From NCBI RefSeq assembly GCF_016597785.1, contig NZ_JAENJG010000001.1:1054001-1118000 (forward strand): a DNA stretch of 64,000 nucleotides, written 5' to 3'. Position 1 is the stretch's first letter, and every line of letters begins with the position of its first letter. Position numbers and translations under genes: made by a program. A model generated the notes under the pieces. That model was not told where the DNA came from. It did not search any database and was given only the letters and a program-made list of their open reading frames with translations. This document shows, in pieces, positions 24,366 to 32,314 of this stretch. This DNA comes from Leucobacter sp. L43. GTDB taxonomy: Bacteria > Actinomycetota > Actinomycetes > Actinomycetales > Microbacteriaceae.

Positions 24366-24695
24366 TTACAGGAGATCCGGATTCTTCTTCGCGTACGCGA
24401 TCGCATCGTCCTCTGAGATGACGACCAGGCCCCGAGGTGTGTGCGAGAGCGCATTCATCGTCCTGACCCAGGCGACGTTCAACTCGGGCGGACGGCTCCC
24501 GGAGAACCGGAAACCCACGGCGATGTACGGGGACAGCCAGACCGACACGCGCCCGCTCCCCTCCTCCGGGGTTTTCGTCCAGCTCAAGAAGAAGCACTCC
24601 TGCTTCTTCAGTTTCTGACCGATCACCGTCTTCAAGTGCGCCAGCAGGCGATCCTCGAACTCGTACTCGCTTTTCCCGTGAATCAAAAACCCCAT
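24366..24695 (-). CDS. DUF7882-type small protein, paralogue 2
   Basis: Protein of 109 aa sharing with the 6373 gene product the order MGxxxHGK/YDG, EFEDRLLAHLKTVIGQKLKKQECFFLSW, VWLSP, GSRPPELN and a GLVVISEDDA segment. It is one of two copies in this window of a family of unknown role that I associate with Microbacteriaceae. GGGGG just before the ATG may act as SD. The downstream side is the glycosyltransferase promoter region, with a gap of about 107 nt. Confidence 0.78.
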   Translation of the reverse strand: MGFLIHGKSEYEFEDRLLAHLKTVIGQKLKKQECFFLSWTKTPEEGSGRVSVWLSPYIAVGFRFSGSRPPELNVAWVRTMNALSHTPRGLVVISEDDAIAYAKKNPDLL

Positions 24696-24935
24696 GCCCC
24701 CATGCTGCCAGCCGATTCGCGCGGTCGGCCGCGCTCCCGTTCACGCCACGCTGACCCGTACAATAGACGAAATCCCCGTTCGCTCGAGCTACCCTTTTGC
24801 GTCGTTTCGCGGCCCGAATCGTCGCTTCTCGTCTGAAACCGTCTGCGATCCAGACCGGCTCTGCTGGAACTCGGGTACAACTGCACAGGTCGTAAGAGCA
24901 CGCGTGCGCGCGCTCCGGAATGAAAGTCAGGTTCG

Positions 24936-25883
24936 GTGGCACCCATGGAGATGCGGCGGTTTCGCTCGACGAATTCCGAGACGGTTGCGGAGACGTGGCA
25001 CGAATTCGCCCCGTCCTCCCGTTTGCTCAGCGTTGACCCAGAGCAGTGCAAGCTGGAGTGGTTCTCCGCGACCGTCGACGGGTTCTCGCTCATCCGATAC
25101 GAACTCACGGCGAACATCGAGTCCTCGATCGCGCCCGAATCCCAGTTGTTCTCGTGCAGCGTGCAGGCTCCCCGCGGCGGCACCACTGCAGGGCGCCGCC
25201 CGCTTCCAGCCGGAAGCCCGTGGGCCACTCACGGAACACCGGTCAGCGCGCGATGGGAGGACACCGCCGTGGTGCGCGCCATGGTATTCGATCGCGACTA
25301 CGCAGAACAACTCGCGCGTCAGATGTCGGGCGACGACGGGCTCACGCTCCAGCTGCGCACGCCAGAAGCTTCGGGTGAGCGAGAGGCGGCGCAGTGGGAG
25401 CGCACGTTCAACTACCTGGCCGCTTCCGTACTCGCAGGTGATGCCACGCTCGACCCGAGCACCATCGTCGGGACGGGCCTCCTCCGCCACGCCCTGTGGA
25501 CCGTGCTGACGAGTTTCTCGACGAGCTTCTCGAATACGCGCGACTTCTCACCCCAGCGCTCCGCTGCCCCCGGCACCGTGCGCCGCGCCCTCGCATACAT
25601 GGACGAGCACGCGCACGAGCCGATCTCCGTCGACGACGTAGCGAAAGCGGTGCACATCTCCACCCGGGGACTGCAGTACGCGTTCCGACGGTCGCTCGAT
25701 TTCACGCCGAGCGAGTACCTGCGACGCGCCAGACTCGCAGGCGCCCACCACGATCTTGCTGCCGACCCCGATGCCAGCGTCGGCAAAATCGCGCGTCGAT
25801 GGGGATTCACCAACGTCTCGCGCTTCTCCGCTGCCTATCGCGCCGAATACGGAACGCATCCGGGTCAGCCACGCCGAATATGA
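24936..25883 (+). CDS. AraC-family transcriptional regulator
   Basis: Protein of 315 aa. The last 100 residues form a double AraC HTH (EPISVDDVAKAVHISTRGLQYAF ... TPSEYLRRARL ... SVGKIARRWGFTNVSRFSAAYRAEYG). The N-terminal 200 residues look like the AraC-binding-like domain found in several actinobacterial regulators and carry no obvious cupin motif. GTG 24936 is used; ATG 24945 is an alternative and the SD (CAGG) is weak. Divergent from the DUF7882 gene across about 240 nt. Target and ligand unknown. Confidence 0.88.
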   Translation: MAPMEMRRFRSTNSETVAETWHEFAPSSRLLSVDPEQCKLEWFSATVDGFSLIRYELTANIESSIAPESQLFSCSVQAPRGGTTAGRRPLPAGSPWATHGTPVSARWEDTAVVRAMVFDRDYAEQLARQMSGDDGLTLQLRTPEASGEREAAQWERTFNYLAASVLAGDATLDPSTIVGTGLLRHALWTVLTSFSTSFSNTRDFSPQRSAAPGTVRRALAYMDEHAHEPISVDDVAKAVHISTRGLQYAFRRSLDFTPSEYLRRARLAGAHHDLAADPDASVGKIARRWGFTNVSRFSAAYRAEYGTHPGQPRRI

Positions 25884-25939
25884 CGGATCGGAGCGCACAG
25901 GGCCTGTGCGAGGCCGCCCCACCCCGCTAGGGTCGAACC

Positions 25940-26113
25940 ATGGCTGATCTCGAGGAGTTCCACGTGGACGAAAGCGTCATCGCCCTCACCGGCGCCCGCG
26001 GTACCGTGTGCGACGTGCGGCAGATGACGAACGGCGCCACCGTCTACGGCGTCGTCGACACGACCGGAGCCGTGCGCTACTACACCGCAGACAGCATCAA
26101 GCGCGTGCTCTGA
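25940..26113 (+). CDS. Small conserved-looking hypothetical protein (57 aa)
   Basis: A 57-codon frame, MADLEEFHVDES through ADSIKRVL, with alternating hydrophobic residues suggesting a small beta-rich fold. TAGGGT lies 6 nt before the ATG, the leaderless arrangement seen at many other genes here, which is the main support for it being real. The last eight codons lie inside one arm of a long inverted repeat (26081-26140). No family recognised. Confidence 0.55.
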   Translation: MADLEEFHVDESVIALTGARGTVCDVRQMTNGATVYGVVDTTGAVRYYTADSIKRVL

Positions 26114-26140
26114 GCTGAGCTTGATGCTGTCTACGGTGTA
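26081..26140 (+). repeat. 22-bp near-perfect inverted repeat over the 3' end of a small gene
   Basis: Arms 26081-26102 and 26119-26140 pair over 22 bp with a single mismatch around a 16-nt loop holding the stop codon region. Left arm is coding (YTADSIKR). No U tract follows, so it may be an actinobacterial terminator or a local inverted duplication. Confidence 0.7.
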
Positions 26141-26197
26141 GGTACTGCTCTTCCGAGCTCCCTTGTCCCGCTTCAGCGTGAACTCAGGGACGAGACC

Positions 26198-26437
26198 TCA
26201 GTCCTCTTCGTCGGGGGTGGGCGTCTCTTCGCCCGTGGAGGGGCGCCGAATGAGCTCCGGGTTCTCCTGACCGTACCGAGGGTTCTTCTCCTGGCCCTCC
26301 TGGCCGTAATCCTCGGTCGAGCCGTCCAGCACCGGGCGGTCCAGGGTGTCGCCTTCACGCGGGGTACTGACGGTGCCTTCCCCATTCGAGGCCTCGTGCT
26401 CGCTCGCGTGGTGTGGCTCGTTGTGTGATGCATTCAT
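26198..26437 (-). CDS. Small hydrophilic, probably disordered protein (79 aa)
   Basis: Protein rich in Glu, Asp, Asn, His, Gly and Pro with almost no hydrophobic residues, ending in a run of acidic residues (PTPDEED). Such proteins are usually unstructured. AAGGAG about 8 nt upstream of the ATG (GGGAAGGAGTAACTC) is a good ribosome binding site and the best evidence that the gene is real. Function unknown. Confidence 0.6.
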   Translation of the reverse strand: MNASHNEPHHASEHEASNGEGTVSTPREGDTLDRPVLDGSTEDYGQEGQEKNPRYGQENPELIRRPSTGEETPTPDEED

Positions 26438-26526
26438 GAGTTACTCCTTCCCGAAGTGATTCTCACGTTAGCCAGGTTCACTCGCCTCCGGCTACCCCGG
26501 TGCGGCTCGGCGCGCATTCGTGGTAT

Positions 26527-26556
26527 CTCCCGCTCCCGCTCCCGCTCCCGCTCCCG
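26527..26556. repeat. Hexanucleotide tandem repeat, 5 copies
   Basis: Five perfect copies of CTCCCG in the upstream region of the SHOCT-like gene, 32-61 nt before its ATG. Copy number could vary by slippage. Confidence 0.9.
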
Positions 26557-26587
26557 GCAAGAATGTCTGAGCCGTCGCGTAACATCC

Positions 26588-26839
26588 ATGTCAGCGAAGG
26601 GGGCCCCATTGGGAATCAGAGAAGAGCACACGCTCGCCAACGGATATTCGCGTTTCGACGCTGCCACGGCCGAGGAGACGCTGCGAGAGCTCGAGGCTCA
26701 GTTCGAGGCGGGCGAGCTCAGCCGTCACGCGTACTTCGAGAAGAAGCAAGCGCTGGTGCGACTCTTCGTGAAGTCGACCACGTCTCCGAGGCGCAAACGG
26801 CGCGACACGGATTACGACGCGGAGCAGGCGGGTCGCTAG
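26588..26839 (+). CDS. Small SHOCT-domain-like protein
   Basis: Protein of 83 aa. Residues about 27-60 (LRELEAQFEAGELSRHAYF and on) look like the SHOCT short helical domain (a pair of short helices with the pattern L-x-x-L-x-x-x-x-x-x-G-x-[IL]-[ST]-x-x-x-[FY]), followed by a basic tail. Start is ambiguous: ATG 26588 has no SD, while an in-frame TTG at 26609 is preceded by AAGGGGG at good spacing and may be the true start (76 aa). Role unknown; SHOCT usually mediates membrane or oligomer association. Confidence 0.6.
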   Translation: MSAKGAPLGIREEHTLANGYSRFDAATAEETLRELEAQFEAGELSRHAYFEKKQALVRLFVKSTTSPRRKRRDTDYDAEQAGR

Positions 26840-26842
26840 CCC

Positions 26843-27952
26843 TTACGCCTTGCGGTACTGCGCGGTGATCGGGCAGTCGAACGGATCGCGTGCCGCCAGG
26901 CCGACCCGGTTCAGGTAGTCCACGACGATCGCGTACGAGCGCCACAGCGACGTCTCCGTGTACGGCACGTCGAGGGTGCGGCAGTGCTCGCGCACGATCG
27001 CCCGCGCTTTCGACAGGTGCGGGCGCGCCATGCTCGGGAAGAGGTGATGCTCCACCTGGTAGTTCAATCCGCCCATGAGCCAGGTCGCCCACCATCCGCC
27101 GCGAATGTTGCGCGACGTGCGCACCTGCTTCGAGAAGAAATCGAGCTTCGCATCGTGCGCGATGACCGGCATGCCCTTGTGGTTGGGCGCGAACGAGGCT
27201 CCCATGTACACGCCGAAGACGGCGAGCTGCACGCCGAGGAAGGCGAACGCCATGCCGATGGGGAGCATCAGGAAGACGGGCACGAGCACGATGGCGAAGC
27301 GCGCGAAGATGATTGCGAGCTCGGTCCAGCGCCCGTTGACCGGCTCCTTGCTGAACAGGTACTTGAAGCTGTGGAAGTGCAGGTTCAAGCCTTCGAGCGT
27401 CAGCAGTGGGAAGAAGAACCAGCCCTGACGCTTGGTGATCGCCCGGACGAACCCGCGCGCCTGCACGGCATCCTCCTCGATGAACGAGATCGTGTCGACC
27501 TCGATGTCGGGATCCTTGCCGACCTTGTTCGGGTTCGCGTGATGCCTGCTGTGCTTCGAGTCCCACCAGGAGTAGCTCATGCCGATCGCTCCGGCGAGCC
27601 AGCGTGCGAGCCGATCGTTCGCCGGGCCCGACGCCAGGATCTGGCGGTGCGCTGCTTCGTGCGCGAGGAAGGCGATCTGCGTGAAGATGATGCCGAGAGC
27701 GCCCGCGATGAGCAGCTGGAACCAGCTGTCGCCCAGCAGGATGAACCCGGTGACGGCCCCGCCGAGGGCCACGGTGATGGCCAGCGCCACGGAGGCGTAG
27801 AACCAGTGCGCGCGGCGCAGCAGCCCTGATTCGCGTACGACCTGCGATACCCGCGTATACGCCTTGGCGATCGGAGGGAAGTCGGTCGCGCGAGCCCGCG
27901 TCGGCTGCAGTCGACCCATTCCTTCGAGGGTACGGGTATTCGCTGTCGTCAT
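26843..27952 (-). CDS. Membrane fatty acid desaturase
   Basis: Protein of 369 aa with four or more membrane segments and three histidine boxes: HEAAH, HSRHH and QVEHHLFPS. The Gln in the third box is typical of acyl-lipid/front-end type desaturases. It introduces a double bond in membrane or CoA-bound acyl chains using a diiron centre. Start set at ATG 27952 by family length; the open frame continues to GTG 28033, with no SD at either site. It lies tail to tail with the SHOCT-like gene (3-nt gap). Confidence 0.88.
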   Translation of the reverse strand: MTTANTRTLEGMGRLQPTRARATDFPPIAKAYTRVSQVVRESGLLRRAHWFYASVALAITVALGGAVTGFILLGDSWFQLLIAGALGIIFTQIAFLAHEAAHRQILASGPANDRLARWLAGAIGMSYSWWDSKHSRHHANPNKVGKDPDIEVDTISFIEEDAVQARGFVRAITKRQGWFFFPLLTLEGLNLHFHSFKYLFSKEPVNGRWTELAIIFARFAIVLVPVFLMLPIGMAFAFLGVQLAVFGVYMGASFAPNHKGMPVIAHDAKLDFFSKQVRTSRNIRGGWWATWLMGGLNYQVEHHLFPSMARPHLSKARAIVREHCRTLDVPYTETSLWRSYAIVVDYLNRVGLAARDPFDCPITAQYRKA

Positions 27953-28112
27953 CGTCGGCACCGGTTCCGTTCCGAGCCATTCAGATACTGGCCCTTGTTT
28001 CGCCACAGGCCGTTTGCCGATCGCTGACTTCACGCTAGCGGGTTGAGCATGCGATCCGCTGCATACGCTCGAGCTGCACAGCGCACGCCCAGGTGCCCCT
28101 CAGAAGCGACGC

Positions 28113-28142
28113 GCGATCCTCGTCGCCCCGATGCAGGATCGC
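28113..28142 (-). terminator. Hairpin after the DUF1801 gene
   Basis: GCGATCCT (28113-28120) and AGGATCGC (28135-28142) form an 8-bp perfect stem with a 14-nt loop, 6 nt beyond the DUF1801 stop on the minus strand. No U tract. Confidence 0.4.
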
Positions 28143-28148
28143 GAGGGG

Positions 28149-28565
28149 CTAGGAAGCGAGCGTCTCGGCGCGGCTCAACTCGAGCAGCTCGCGCAGCACC
28201 GTTCGATCCACCTTCGAGAGTCGGGTGATGTACAAGCACGCCTTGCTCGCCCGATGCGGTCCGAGCGCCTCGAGCGCTTCGGGCCACCGTTCGGCGAAGT
28301 CGCTGACGAGGTAGAGCGTGTGCTTCGTCGCACCGGAGGCGAAGGCGAGCACCGGCATCGTTCCCGAGTGCCCGCTCTCGTACTCGTAGCGCTGCTCGCC
28401 GAAGCCGATGATGCGATTCGCCCAGACGACGGGCGTCTCACCGCTCACCTCCTGGTGCAGGGCGAGCAACTCATCGGCCTCCCCGCGACGCGCACCGGTC
28501 ACGCGGTCGAGCACGGAAGCGACCGAAACCTCGGACGGCGACATCGCCGGGGTGCGCGCAGACAT
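28149..28565 (-). CDS. DUF1801 domain protein
   Basis: Protein of 138 aa. The motif order RRGEADELLALHQEVSGETPVVWANRIIGFGEQRYEY followed by LYLVSDFAERWPEALEALGPHRASKACLYITRLSKVD matches DUF1801 (YdhG-like, PF08818). Function unknown. AAGGAG lies 6 nt before the ATG. It starts 10 nt after the photolyase stop, so the two are very likely co-transcribed. Confidence 0.87.
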   Translation of the reverse strand: MSARTPAMSPSEVSVASVLDRVTGARRGEADELLALHQEVSGETPVVWANRIIGFGEQRYEYESGHSGTMPVLAFASGATKHTLYLVSDFAERWPEALEALGPHRASKACLYITRLSKVDRTVLRELLELSRAETLAS

Positions 28566-28575
28566 GTTCGCTCCT

Positions 28576-29922
28576 TCAGTCGGGTTCTACGTCACTGTGA
28601 CGCGCTCGGTCGTACGCGGCGAGGGCACGCGCGCGGGTCGCGCGGAGGTCGACGATCTCGGGGAACAGCACACTGTCGTTCGCCCACAGGTTGACATAGT
28701 GTCCGTCGGGATCGAACTTCTTCTGCTGGGTCGCCGGGTTGAAGATGCGGAAATAGGGTGCGGCGTCGGCTCCGCACCCGGCCACCCACTGCCAGTTGAA
28801 CGGGTTGCTCGCCGTATCGGCATCGACCAGTGTGTCCCAGAACCAGGCTTCGCCGATCCTCCAGTCCGTGAGCAGGTTCTTCGTCAAGAACGACGCGGTG
28901 ACCATGCGCACCCGATTGTGCATGTAGCCGGTGTGCCAGAGCTCGCGCATTCCCGCATCGACGAGGCCGTATCCTGTCTTCCCCTGCTCCCACGCCTGCA
29001 ACTGGTCGGCGTCCGGCTCCTTCCATGGGAAGCGGTCGAACTGCGGATTGAGCCCGTGCAGATGCAGCGGCGGATTGTGGAAGGTCGTGTGCCAGGCGAA
29101 CTCGCGCCACCCGAGTTCCGAGAGGAACGTTCCGACGTCGGCGCCCGAAGCGAGCGACCGGTGCCACACCGTACGCGGGCTGATCTCACCCCAGCGGAGG
29201 TACGGGGAGAGCCCCGAGCAGACGTCCTCCGCCGGGAAATCGCGGCGACTCGCGTACGCGTTCGTCGGACCGGAGAGGAAGCGCTCGAGCTGCTGCAAGG
29301 CCTGCTGCTCCCCCGGCTGCCAGCGCTCGGCGATCCCTGTAGCCCAATCTGGGTGAGTCGGCTGCAGCTGCCAGTCGTCGAGTGAGTCGCTCGGCAGTGA
29401 GATATCGGCACCGCGCAGCTCTTCGGGGATCGGGAGAGGCTTCGACGGTTCGGGCATCGAGAGGCACGCCCGCCAGAACGGCGAGTACACGCGATAGTGG
29501 CCGCCCGTCTGCGTCTCGATCGTCCAGGGCTCGAAGAGGAGCCCGCCGATGAACGAGTGCGCATCGATACCGCTATCCCGCAGCCGCTCCTTGATGCGCG
29601 CGTCGATGTGCCGCTCGGCGCCGTAGCGCCGATTCCAATACACGTGATCGGCACCCGTTTCAGCCGCGACGTCGAGCACCACCTGCTCCGCAGCCCCGCG
29701 CCGCAGCACGAGCGGCACTCCGTGCCCCTGCAGAGCCTCGGCGAGTCGGGAGAGCGACTCGTGCAGCCACCACTTCGCGGCACCGCCGAGGGCCCGTGTC
29801 TCCACCGATTCCTCATCGAGGACGTAGAGCGCGACCGCACCGTCCGGATCGGCGGCGCCCGCCGACAACGCTGCGTGGTCGGCAAGTCGCAGATCATCGC
29901 GGAACCAGATCAGTGCGGTCAT
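28576..29922 (-). CDS. phrB: Deoxyribodipyrimidine photo-lyase (CPD photolyase)
   Basis: Protein of 448 aa opening LIWFRDDLRLADHAAL, the antenna-binding alpha/beta domain, and containing the FAD-binding C-terminal domain with GYGLVDAGMRELWHTGYMHNRVRM and FNWQWVAGCGADAAPYFRIFNP. It repairs UV-induced cyclobutane dimers with blue light. ATG 29922 is chosen; TACGAT is 6 nt upstream, indicating a leaderless mRNA. The much longer open frame upstream has no similarity to the family. Confidence 0.95.
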   Translation of the reverse strand: MTALIWFRDDLRLADHAALSAGAADPDGAVALYVLDEESVETRALGGAAKWWLHESLSRLAEALQGHGVPLVLRRGAAEQVVLDVAAETGADHVYWNRRYGAERHIDARIKERLRDSGIDAHSFIGGLLFEPWTIETQTGGHYRVYSPFWRACLSMPEPSKPLPIPEELRGADISLPSDSLDDWQLQPTHPDWATGIAERWQPGEQQALQQLERFLSGPTNAYASRRDFPAEDVCSGLSPYLRWGEISPRTVWHRSLASGADVGTFLSELGWREFAWHTTFHNPPLHLHGLNPQFDRFPWKEPDADQLQAWEQGKTGYGLVDAGMRELWHTGYMHNRVRMVTASFLTKNLLTDWRIGEAWFWDTLVDADTASNPFNWQWVAGCGADAAPYFRIFNPATQQKKFDPDGHYVNLWANDSVLFPEIVDLRATRARALAAYDRARHSDVEPD

Positions 29923-29934
29923 GTGCCCATCGTA

Positions 29935-30191
29935 GGGTTCCAGACCGACCGCGCGCCCGGGCTTGCACTGATGCTTCTGCTTCACTGAAAAATCAAGGGG
30001 GTGATGCTGTTCTCGAGCAGAACGCACACTGGATGCTGTCGTTCCCGCTAAACCGTGTACCCCATGCACTTGCGAGTAAACGACGCATCGCCCCTTCCAA
30101 TGCCTGTGCCGGGAGGGGCGATACCTTTTCTCGGGCGAGGAGATCGCGACTCGTCCAGAGTTCAAGCGACCTCTGCATCGGTGCAGAACGC
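29935..30191. other. Intergenic region without a recognisable gene
   Basis: Between the photolyase promoter and the tRNA terminator. It is less GC-biased than its surroundings. A 75-codon frame on the minus strand runs through the terminator hairpin and has no SD or family resemblance, so I do not annotate it. Confidence 0.5.
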
Positions 30192-30230
30192 AAAAAAGAA
30201 CCCCCGCGTGTAGAAGCCACGCGAGGGTTC
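30192..30230 (-). terminator. Rho-independent terminator of the tRNA cluster
   Basis: On the minus strand, a stem of about 14 bp with one mismatch (GAACCCTCGCGTG pairing with CACGCGGGGGTTC) and a short loop is followed directly by TTTTTT. It lies 3 nt beyond tRNA-Phe, a classical intrinsic terminator and the only clear U-tract terminator in the window. Confidence 0.92.
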
Positions 30231-30232
30231 AG

Positions 30233-30305
30233 TGGCTCCGACGGGCGTCGATCCCGTGACCTCTCGATTTTCAGTCGAACGCTCTACCAACTGAGCTACA
30301 GAGCC
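30233..30305 (-). tRNA. tRNA-Phe (anticodon GAA)
   Basis: 73 nt without encoded CCA. Acceptor arms GGCTCTG and CGGAGCC pair, the D arm begins TAGCTCAGTTGGTAGAGC, the anticodon loop reads CTGAAAA (anticodon GAA) and the T loop region contains GGGATCGACGCCC. It is the last gene of a Glu-Asp-Phe cluster. Confidence 0.95.
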
Positions 30306-30340
30306 AGGCACTCACCTTAGGCGACCGCCGGAGACGAAGA

Positions 30341-30360
30341 AGCCCTTCCGAGGAAGGGCT
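30341..30360 (-). terminator. Hairpin between tRNA-Asp and tRNA-Phe
   Basis: AGCCCTTCC and GGAAGGGCT form a 9-bp stem with a 2-nt loop, followed on the minus strand by TTCTTCG-like sequence from the stem edge. It may be a weak terminator or a processing signal between the two tRNAs. Confidence 0.4.
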
Positions 30361-30370
30361 CTTCATCCAG

Positions 30371-30444
30371 CGACCCTGACGGGACTTGAACCCGCGACCT
30401 CCGCCGTGACAGGGCGGCGCGCTAACCAACTGCGCTACAGGGCC
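30371..30444 (-). tRNA. tRNA-Asp (anticodon GTC)
   Basis: 74 nt without CCA. Acceptor GGCCCTG pairs with CAGGGTC (one G-U), discriminator G, anticodon loop CTGTCAC gives GTC, T loop GGTTCAAGTCC. Middle gene of the tRNA cluster. Confidence 0.95.
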
Positions 30445-30480
30445 ATAATGTGTTGCTATTCAATTGTATTTCGGTAAGAG

Positions 30481-30553
30481 TGACCCCAACGGGATTCGAA
30501 CCCGTGCTGCCGCCGTGAAAGGGCGGTGTCCTAGGCCGCTAAACGATGGGGCC
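30481..30553 (-). tRNA. tRNA-Glu (anticodon TTC)
   Basis: 73 nt without CCA. Acceptor GGCCCCA pairs with TGGGGTC, discriminator A, anticodon loop CTTTCAC gives TTC, T loop GGTTCGAATCC. First gene of the Glu-Asp-Phe cluster. Confidence 0.95.
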
Positions 30554-30669
30554 GAAGCGATTTCTCGCTTGCTACCGAGATGAAATCTTACGGGGGTTCT
30601 CCACTGCGGCGCAAATCGAGCCCGCGATCGCGGTATCTCTGGCGTGTCGCGGCGGGAGCTAGGACGCGT

Positions 30670-30723
30670 GAGCGGCCAGTAAGGTGCACTTCAGGCGCGA
30701 ATAATGCACCTCACTGACCGCTC
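30670..30723 (-). terminator. Long hairpin after the catabolic operon
   Basis: Arms 30670-30688 and 30705-30723 pair over 19 positions with two mismatches around a 16-nt loop, 13 nt beyond the stop of the M20 gene. No U tract, but the position fits the end of the five-gene transcript. Confidence 0.6.
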
Positions 30724-30736
30724 GCCCGCACCGCCC

Positions 30737-32314
30737 CTACCAGTGCCGGTGCTCGTGCGATCCCGACAGATCGGTGCGGTAGTCGGGCCAGGGCAGGTCG
30801 ATCGGCGGCTCGAAGTCCGCAGGCAGGAGCGGCGGCACCGGATCGGCGGCCGTGCGCTCCGCGAATTCCCGTCGCGCCTCGGCGAGCACCTCCGGCTTTG
30901 TGAGCAAGTCGAGGAAGGTGCCGGCGACGGTCTTCCCAGCGGTCACGATCGTGGGGGCGATCGTCTCCGGGATCCCCCCGAGTGCGTTCATCACCCACGA
31001 AGGGTACGGTCCTGCGCCCGGAACGGGTTGCAGCGCGGGGCGCGACACGTAGAAGCGCACGAGCGGCGCGTAGTGACTCATCTCGACGTAGTCGTCGCTC
31101 GTCCAGTTGCGCTGCCAAGCTGGCATGTGCTCGCGCAGCCCGCGTTCCGCCTCCTGGGGCGTGATGAGCTGCTCGGTCTCGGCGAGGAAGGGCCGTTCGC
31201 TCGGCTCCAGCCCGAGCGAACGCTGCACCTCCTGCGCCACAGCGACCGCTTCCGGTCCGTAGCTCGGCGCCCCCACCTCCGACAGGTTGTCGAAGAGCAC
31301 CGTTGCCATCGCGTGATTCGTGCGGCCGGGGCGGCTGCGCGCGATCCAGCGCTCTTCGAGTTCGCAGTGCCCCATCGAGGCCGCTGCCGCAGCGTTGCGG
31401 TCGAGCACCTGCAGAATGTGCTCGGCCATCTCGATGTCGGGCGTGCGCCACGAGAACTGCACGCGAGCGACGCGCTGGGGCAGGTTGTCGGCGGTGGCCT
31501 GGCCATCGGTCAGGATCGCATCGGAGAAGCTCCATCCACCCGTCGCGGGCAGCATCGCGTCGAGCATGCTCCGCGATGCAGAGTACATCTGCATGAGCGA
31601 CAGGTTCGCGCCGGGGGCGCGTGCGGCCGAGTGCGACGCCGGGATGGGCGAGTTCGGATCGGCGCTCGACAGCTGCCACTGCTCGGGGTGGTCGCAGATG
31701 AAGCTGTACACCTTGCTGTAGTACGCGCCGCACTGGGTGTCCCAGCGAGCCGTGTTGCACAGCGGCAGCATGTAGAAGGGGTGGAAGGAGACGATCGCGT
31801 CGGCGTCGTCGTAGTACCCGCGCAATCCGTGCACGACCTTCGACCCGTGCATCTTCTCCGCGGGCTCACCCGTGTAGTGCAGGGCGCCGACGATATCGTG
31901 CTGACGCATCGCGTGCTGCGTCGCGAGCACTCCTGCGAGTGTCGAAATGCCGAGCACGGAGTGCGGGTCGGTGTGCCCTGGCGCGAACCGCGAGAGGCCG
32001 TCTCGCGGCGCCTCCGTCGTCGCTGCGGCCTGGCTGTTGCCCGGCACGGCGTCGTACTCGGCGTAGGTGAGGAGCGTCGGGCCGTCTCCGTTCGACCAGC
32101 GGGCGCTGAATGCGGTGGGCATGCCTGCCGAGCCGTCCTCCACGGTGAAGCCCTCGGCGCGGAGCCGTTCGACGTACCACTGCTGCGAGCGGTACTCGCG
32201 CCATGCGGGCTCCGCGAGCTCCCAGATATGGGTGTGCCACTCGGTGAGCTGCTGCAGGTGCTCATCGATCCAGGCCTGGGCGGTGCGCTTGGCCGCTGCG
32301 GTGAGTTCGGTCAC
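30737..32314 (-). CDS. M20 family amidohydrolase (AbgB-like)
   Basis: Protein of 525 aa resembling the AbgB/peptidase M20D group, which cleave amide bonds of aromatic or acyl amino-acid conjugates using two metal ions. Visible are TYAEYDAVPGNSQA, PGHTDPHSVLGISTLAG (metal site), LHYTGEPAEKMHGSK and a dimerisation lid region in the middle. The C-terminus ends with a His-rich GSHEHRHW. Last gene of the leftward five-gene operon, starting within an ATGA overlap with the dehydrogenase gene. Substrate unknown. Confidence 0.88.
   Translation of the reverse strand: MTELTAAAKRTAQAWIDEHLQQLTEWHTHIWELAEPAWREYRSQQWYVERLRAEGFTVEDGSAGMPTAFSARWSNGDGPTLLTYAEYDAVPGNSQAAATTEAPRDGLSRFAPGHTDPHSVLGISTLAGVLATQHAMRQHDIVGALHYTGEPAEKMHGSKVVHGLRGYYDDADAIVSFHPFYMLPLCNTARWDTQCGAYYSKVYSFICDHPEQWQLSSADPNSPIPASHSAARAPGANLSLMQMYSASRSMLDAMLPATGGWSFSDAILTDGQATADNLPQRVARVQFSWRTPDIEMAEHILQVLDRNAAAAASMGHCELEERWIARSRPGRTNHAMATVLFDNLSEVGAPSYGPEAVAVAQEVQRSLGLEPSERPFLAETEQLITPQEAERGLREHMPAWQRNWTSDDYVEMSHYAPLVRFYVSRPALQPVPGAGPYPSWVMNALGGIPETIAPTIVTAGKTVAGTFLDLLTKPEVLAEARREFAERTAADPVPPLLPADFEPPIDLPWPDYRTDLSGSHEHRHW

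Noticed and set aside
26527..26556. Possible CRISPR-like repeat
   Set aside because: Perfect 6-bp units without spacers; this is a simple sequence repeat. No CRISPR array or cas gene was found anywhere.
29993..30220. 75-codon frame near the tRNA cluster
   Set aside because: Overlaps the tRNA terminator, has no SD or -10 box and no family resemblance.
30233..30553. tRNA cluster as an integration site of a mobile element
   Set aside because: No integrase, direct repeat of a tRNA 3' end or change in base composition was seen on either side.
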